NCBI GenBank assembly: GCA_005046945.1
Contig: SUSS01000025.1
Span: forward strand, 1 to 39,959
Direction: 5' to 3'
Source: Tissierella creatinini
GTDB taxonomy: Bacteria > Bacillota > Clostridia > Tissierellales > Tissierellaceae
Length of the DNA stretch: 39,959 nt
Shown: piece by piece, positions 35,965 to 39,959 of the stretch
How positions within the stretch are numbered: position 1 is the first letter of the stretch
Layout of the letters: every line of letters starts with the position of its first letter
Translations under genes and position numbers: made by a program
The notes under the pieces: model-generated
Database searches by the model: none
What the model saw: only the letters and a program-made list of their open reading frames with translations
What the model was told of the DNA's origin: nothing

Positions 35965-36993
35965 TTATTCTAGTATATAAACTTTTACGTTTCTTCTACC
36001 AAAATTGATACATTCAGAATTAGTATTAAAGTATAAGTCTATCTTATTACCTTTAATGGCTCCTCCTGTATCCTCTGCCACAGCAAATCCATAGTCTTTA
36101 GTTCCGTCGAGGGATTCAATATAAAGCTTAGTTCCAAGTGGAATGACCCTTGGATCTACAGCAACTACACCAGGTCTTGCCTTTGTACCGGAGGCAGTAA
36201 TACCATAGTATTTGTGACCAGGCGATTTTCCAGTGCTTTTATAGGATGAATCATATGCACTGGCATTCATAGTTATTGCTTTCCTATATCTAGTATTTCC
36301 TCTTGACGTAGCAACAACTTGTTCCCTTGAGCCCTTTTCAACGATTCGAGGTATAGGCTCTGAGACTATCTCGTCTTTTACTACAACAGATGAATCAAGA
36401 ATACCATTAATGTATTTATTTTTTGTCTCTGACCTTCTAAGGCCCTTTTTCCCTTCCTGCACTACCTTTACCACACCTCTATTTACTTCCTTATTCAGGA
36501 TAACCTGTTCTTCGAAAGGAATTTCAATATCGTGTTTTTCAACAAGCTCTGTAATACGATATAGTTCTATAGTGGTATTTGGTCCGATTTCCTTGTCCAA
36601 GGCTGGGAAGGTAAAATCCATCTCTCCTAACTCGATTTTTTGATCTTTTAAAATATCTGCTACCTTGTTGTGTATAGATGTAATTTCCAATAAATCTCCA
36701 TTTACATCTATGGAGTAATTTTTTGGATTATTTACTATTATGTCTATATTATTCTTAATTTTTGATGATAATGGAAGGTTGATATATCCACCTTCTTTTA
36801 AGTCAATACCTTCAGTGTCAAGAAATTCCCCAACAGTTTTGGAATAAGAAACCACCTCAATAATTTCTCCATCCAAGTTTAGGGAAACCATATTTCCCTG
36901 GTACATGTAAAACCCTAAAGACAATGTTGCTACTATAGCTAGGACCACAAGGACTTTAAACTTACCTGCCTTTTTGATCAAACTGCTATTCAT
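35965..36993 (-). CDS. yabE: G5 and 3D domain cell-wall protein (YabE-like)
   Basis: A 342-residue exported protein. An N-terminal membrane anchor or signal (about 12-31) is followed by two DUF348 repeats (about 37-130), a G5 domain (about 145-225, EIPFEEQVILNKEVNRG) and a C-terminal 3D domain (about 240-342) with VAVDPRVIPLGTKLYI and AEDTGGAIKGNKIDLYF, which carries the three conserved Asp. The 3D domain resembles the MltA/resuscitation-factor type of peptidoglycan lytic transglycosylase. The B. subtilis order is metS-tatD-yabE; here it is upstream of metG and divergent. AAGGAGG is its ribosome site, and a consensus WalR box lies in its leader. Confidence 0.9.
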   Translation of the reverse strand: MNSSLIKKAGKFKVLVVLAIVATLSLGFYMYQGNMVSLNLDGEIIEVVSYSKTVGEFLDTEGIDLKEGGYINLPLSSKIKNNIDIIVNNPKNYSIDVNGDLLEITSIHNKVADILKDQKIELGEMDFTFPALDKEIGPNTTIELYRITELVEKHDIEIPFEEQVILNKEVNRGVVKVVQEGKKGLRRSETKNKYINGILDSSVVVKDEIVSEPIPRIVEKGSREQVVATSRGNTRYRKAITMNASAYDSSYKSTGKSPGHKYYGITASGTKARPGVVAVDPRVIPLGTKLYIESLDGTKDYGFAVAEDTGGAIKGNKIDLYFNTNSECINFGRRNVKVYILE

Positions 36994-37039
36994 AAATTAC
37001 CTCCTTAAATTTGCTACAAGTGGTTACAAGTTTTATCTC

Positions 37040-37067
37040 GTTACAAATTTTGTAACCATTTTGTAAC
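37040..37067 (-). promoter_or_regulatory. WalR-type box and overlapping palindrome in the 3D-protein leader
   Basis: TGTAAC-CATTT-TGTAAC (37051-37067, plus strand) fits the WalR consensus TGTWAH-N5-TGTWAH exactly. It overlaps the near-perfect palindrome GTTACAAATTTTGTAAC (37040-37056). Two further TTGTAAC/TTGTAGC half-sites lie between it and the start codon. All are downstream of the promoter, a position where WalR represses in Bacillus. Confidence 0.55.
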
Positions 37068-37086
37068 TTATTTCGGCTATTTTGAT

Positions 37087-37115
37087 ATTGTAATCTATAA
37101 AATTTATCTTGTCAA
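37087..37115 (-). promoter_or_regulatory. Promoter of the 3D-protein gene
   Basis: On the minus strand -35 TTGACA (37110-37115), 17 bases, -10 TACAAT (37087-37092): a near-consensus sigma-A promoter giving a leader of about 85 bases. The 260 bases to its right, as far as the metG promoter, show nothing I can identify. Confidence 0.75.
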
Positions 37116-37385
37116 ATTTTTGAGGTTATTTTCGCAATATTAAAATAATTCATAATTAGACAAACTTTTTGCACAACTTACTTGCCAATTGCGATTACCT
37201 GCTTTACAAACTCAATTACATTTTATGGATTAACAAATTTTGTAAACGATTTAGCCTAATATCGCTTAAACTTGATAACTAATTTTGAGCACATGGAGTA
37301 GATTATTTCCATATAACTTTATCTTATTCGGGCATCAAAAAAACATTCCATATTTTTCAAAACACGAGAGTGAATTGTCTTCCTC

Positions 37386-37414
37386 TTGACTTGCCATATA
37401 TTTCTTGGTATAAT
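37386..37414 (+). promoter_or_regulatory. Promoter of the metG T-box transcript
   Basis: -35 TTGACT (37386-37391), 17 bases, -10 TATAAT (37409-37414), immediately upstream of the T-box leader. Confidence 0.8.
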
Positions 37415-37421
37415 ATTTATC

Positions 37422-37702
37422 TGAATGAAGAAATATACCTACAAATTATTTAATATTAAGGATAATGATGGGAAGAGTAGGATTTAGCTTATTCTTTAGA
37501 GAGCCGGATAGGGTGAAAACCGGTGGATAGGCAATCCGAACATGGCCCCTGAATTTCGCAGTTTAATAGACTGTGACGGATATAGCCGTTATCCTATATG
37601 GTTTTTAACCTATTGAGTTCCAAGTCGTAAGATTTGGATAAATTAGAGTGGTACCGCGAATTCAACCTTCGTCTCTATATGAGATGGGGGATTTTTTATT
37701 TA
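37422..37702 (+). promoter_or_regulatory. T-box riboswitch (tRNA-Met) upstream of metG
   Basis: A classic T-box leader. Stem I has an AGAGAG element and a specifier loop with GAAC-ATG-GCC, where ATG (37542-37544) reads the Met anticodon. The T-box core is TTAGAGTGGTACCGCG (37643-37658); TGGT (37649-37652) would pair with the ACCA end of uncharged tRNA. The antiterminator uses AGAG/CTCT and GCGAA/TTCGT. The competing terminator pairs CCTTCGTCTC (37666-37675) with GAGATGGGGG (37681-37690), followed by ATTTTTTATTT. Uncharged tRNA-Met should switch on metG. Confidence 0.95.
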
Positions 37703-37712
37703 GGAGGATTTT

Positions 37713-39716
37713 ATGCTAAAGCCAAAATTTTATTTAACTACACCGATTTACTATCCAAGTGACAACTTACACATTGGACACACTTATACAACTGTGGCTG
37801 CAGACTCAATAAAGAGATTTAAGAAGCTTCAAGGATTTGATGTATTCTTTACAACTGGGTCCGATGAGCACGGACAAAAAATCGAGACCAAGGCAAAGGA
37901 AATGAATCAAACACCAAAGGAATATGTTGACGGAATAGTGGCTAATATCAAGAAGCTTTGGAAGATGTTAGAGATCGACTATGATGCATTCATAAGAAGT
38001 ACAGATGAACACCATGAGAAAGCTGTACAGGATATATTTGTTAAGTTATATGAGAAGGGAGAAATCTATAAGGATGTATATAAGGGGTATTACTGTACGC
38101 CTTGTGAATCCTTCTGGACTGAATCCCAATTGAAAGAAGACCATGCTTGTCCTGACTGTGGAAGAGAAACCCATATCGCTGAGGAAGAAGCATATTTCTT
38201 TAAGCTTTCAAAATATAGAGATAAGCTATTGAAGTTATATGAAGAAAATCCCGGATTCATTCAGCCTGAATCCAGAAAGAATGAGATGATTAACAACTTC
38301 TTAAAGGATGGACTAGAGGACCTATCAGTATCTAGGTCAACATTTGACTGGGGCGTTAAAGTACCTTTCGATAATAAACACGTAGTATATGTATGGATAG
38401 ATGCTCTTTCTTGCTATCTAACTGCCTTAGGCTATGGTAGTGAAAATGAGGAGAAGTTCAAGGAGTTTTGGCCTGCAGATGTTCACCTGGTAGGTAAGGA
38501 AATAGTGAGATTCCATACTATTATTTGGCCGGCGCTATTGATGGCTTTGGATATACCTCTACCTAAGAAGGTCTTTGGCCATGGTTGGATTTTATTTGAA
38601 GATGATAAGATGTCTAAATCCAAGGGAAATGTAATCTATCCTGAGCCTATTATTGAATTATATGGAATAGATGCATTTAAGTATTTCCTTCTAAGGGAAT
38701 TCACTTTTGGAGCTGATGGCAGCTTTTCAAGAGAAAAATTCCTACAGAGGTTGAATTCAGACTTGGCGAATGATTTAGGAAATCTACTGAGTAGAACTGT
38801 ATCTATGGTTGAAAAATATAACGAAGGAATTATCCCTAGCCCAAATGCCGAGGAGGAGTTCGATAAAAATTTAAGGGAGATGGCTGTAGCTACTGCTTCC
38901 AAGGTAGAAGACCATATGGAGAAATTAAGCTTCTCAACAGCTCTTGAGGAAATTTGGAAGCTAGTAAGAAGGTCCAATAAATATGTGGATGAAACATTGC
39001 CTTGGGTACTAGCTAAGGAAGGAAATAAGGAAAGACTAGATAGCGTATTATTTAATCTATCAGAATCCCTAAGAATAATATCCATATTGATAAAGCCATT
39101 TATGGAGAATACGTCTTCTGAAATTCTAAGACAGCTTGGAATAACTCATGAATCCCTATGGGAGGACTCCAAGAAGTGGAATGAAGCTCAAGTAAGCATT
39201 GTAGGAAACAAGGTTAATAAGGGAGATGTAATATTCCCAAGACTTGATATTGCAAAGGAACTTATTAGATTAAATGAAGCAAACCAAAAGCTAATAGATG
39301 AAAGAGCAGGAGCCCAGAAAAAAGAAGAAAAAGAAGAAGAGCCTAAGAAAGAAGACCCAAAGGAAGAAATTGAAGACCTAGAAGAACTGCCAGAGATAAG
39401 TATAGATGACTTTGCTAAGGTTGAACTTAAGGTGGCGGAGATAATAGGATGTGAAAATCATCCTAAGGCAGATAAGCTATTGGTATTGACTCTTAAACTT
39501 GGAGAGAAGACACGCCAGGTGGTTTCCGGAATTAAGAAATGGTACAGTCCGGAGGATTTAATAGGTAAGAAGGTAGTGGTAGTAACTAACTTAAAGCCGG
39601 TTAAGCTTAGAGGAGTAGAATCTAGAGGGATGGTTCTAGCTGCCCAGGATTCAAGCGGGAATTTGAGCCTCTTAACTCCACTAGGCCATGTTGCTGGCGG
39701 AGCAAGTATTTCTTAG
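37713..39716 (+). CDS. metG: Methionyl-tRNA synthetase with C-terminal tRNA-binding domain
   Basis: A 667-residue class I synthetase. HIGH (20-23), the zinc knuckle with YCTPC and CPDCG (about 128-150), KMSKS (299-303), an anticodon-binding helical domain, then an acidic/lysine-rich linker (about 525-555) and a C-terminal Trbp111-like tRNA-binding domain (about 565-667: FAKVELKVAEI, HPKADKLL) that also dimerises the enzyme. It charges tRNA-Met and initiator tRNA. TAGGAGG is the ribosome site. It is controlled by the T-box leader just upstream. Confidence 0.97.
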   Translation: MLKPKFYLTTPIYYPSDNLHIGHTYTTVAADSIKRFKKLQGFDVFFTTGSDEHGQKIETKAKEMNQTPKEYVDGIVANIKKLWKMLEIDYDAFIRSTDEHHEKAVQDIFVKLYEKGEIYKDVYKGYYCTPCESFWTESQLKEDHACPDCGRETHIAEEEAYFFKLSKYRDKLLKLYEENPGFIQPESRKNEMINNFLKDGLEDLSVSRSTFDWGVKVPFDNKHVVYVWIDALSCYLTALGYGSENEEKFKEFWPADVHLVGKEIVRFHTIIWPALLMALDIPLPKKVFGHGWILFEDDKMSKSKGNVIYPEPIIELYGIDAFKYFLLREFTFGADGSFSREKFLQRLNSDLANDLGNLLSRTVSMVEKYNEGIIPSPNAEEEFDKNLREMAVATASKVEDHMEKLSFSTALEEIWKLVRRSNKYVDETLPWVLAKEGNKERLDSVLFNLSESLRIISILIKPFMENTSSEILRQLGITHESLWEDSKKWNEAQVSIVGNKVNKGDVIFPRLDIAKELIRLNEANQKLIDERAGAQKKEEKEEEPKKEDPKEEIEDLEELPEISIDDFAKVELKVAEIIGCENHPKADKLLVLTLKLGEKTRQVVSGIKKWYSPEDLIGKKVVVVTNLKPVKLRGVESRGMVLAAQDSSGNLSLLTPLGHVAGGASIS

Positions 39717-39725
39717 GAGGGTCTT

Positions 39726-39941
39726 ATGTTTATAGATAGTCATGCCCATCTTGATGATGAGCGATTTGATGAAGATAGAATAACCTTAATAGAAAGCTTA
39801 AGGGAAAATAATATAGATTTAGTTGTAAATATAGGCGCTGATATGGAATCCAGCAGGGCTTCTGTTAAACTTGCTAAAGAGTATGATAATATCTATGCAG
39901 CCGTGGGGGTAACTAACAGTTACAAAAAGTCTATAAATTAA
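39726..39941 (+). CDS. tatD: TatD-family metal-dependent DNase, truncated (5' part only)
   Basis: Residues 1-62 match the TatD family: the metal-binding FIDSHAHLDD with His6 and His8, then VVNIGADMESS and YAAVGV. The family continues with His-Pro-His at this point, but here Val is followed by nine unrelated residues and a stop, giving 71 residues instead of about 255. AT-rich sequence then runs to the window edge. It follows metG as in Bacillus with GGAGGG upstream. Either an element is inserted at about 39912 or the contig end is chimeric. Partial TatD is certain; the cause is not. Confidence 0.8.
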   Translation: MFIDSHAHLDDERFDEDRITLIESLRENNIDLVVNIGADMESSRASVKLAKEYDNIYAAVGVTNSYKKSIN

Positions 39942-39959
39942 TATAAATATTATAAATAA

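Noticed and set aside
36410-36643. Plus-strand 77-codon frame inside the 3D-protein gene
   Set aside because: It is the antisense of a clear G5/DUF348 domain and lacks a ribosome site.

Overview
The window looks like chromosomal DNA from a low-GC, endospore-forming anaerobe of the class Clostridia (Firmicutes); I would guess near the Tissierellales, but the sequence does not settle the order. The evidence is A/T-rich codon use, strong AGGAGG-type ribosome sites, sporulation-linked genes (BofA, a Gin-type sigma-G inhibitor, an AbrB with zinc-ribbon tail), a clostridial 2[4Fe-4S] ferredoxin, a V-type ATPase in place of F-type, and a clostridial glycogen operon. The left end is intergenic and the right end breaks inside tatD, so the window may be a whole contig.

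Layout. 0.1-1.0 kb (minus): a haem lipoprotein (cytochrome b5-like) and a four-helix membrane cytochrome b, probably an extracytoplasmic electron-transfer pair. 1.1-1.7 kb: a short, divergent cis-prenyltransferase. 2.0-10.5 kb: a complete nine-gene V-type ATPase operon (ntpFIKECGABD order) whose rotor subunit keeps the Na+-binding residues, ended by a strong terminator. 10.5-11.0 kb: a tRNA-Val(GAC) on the minus strand and copy 1 of a dispersed structured repeat. 11.0-13.8 kb: an unknown membrane protein, a ZIP metal transporter, BofA and ribosomal protein L25. 13.8-14.1 kb: a gene-free stretch rich in RNA-like hairpins. 14.1-15.5 kb: a MEMO/AMMECR1 two-domain protein.

15.6-22.5 kb follows the Bacillus subtilis csfB-yaaO-tmk-darA-holB-ricT-trmN6(yabB)-rsmI-abrB neighbourhood almost gene for gene, with a small ferredoxin inserted. 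In B. subtilis metS, tatD and yabE follow; here the order resumes at 36-40 kb (3D/G5 protein, metG with T-box, tatD). Between the two parts sit a NurA/HerA DNA-end-processing pair (22.6-25.5 kb) and a glycogen operon glgB-glgC-glgD-glgA-glgP-pulA (25.7-35.9 kb), with repeat copy 2 between glgP and pulA.

What stands out: (1) a roughly 200-bp element present twice in opposite orientation, whose 18-bp terminal stems differ in sequence but keep their pairing by matched double changes; (2) a glycogen phosphorylase in which the PLP-anchoring lysine is glutamine; (3) the hairpin-rich region at 13.8-14.1 kb with mutually exclusive pairings; (4) an AUG-UAA start-stop in front of the decarboxylase; (5) a consensus WalR box downstream of the 3D-protein promoter; (6) a tRNA-Val with C33; (7) a ZIP transporter lacking one metal-ligand Glu; (8) a tatD that breaks abruptly at the right edge.
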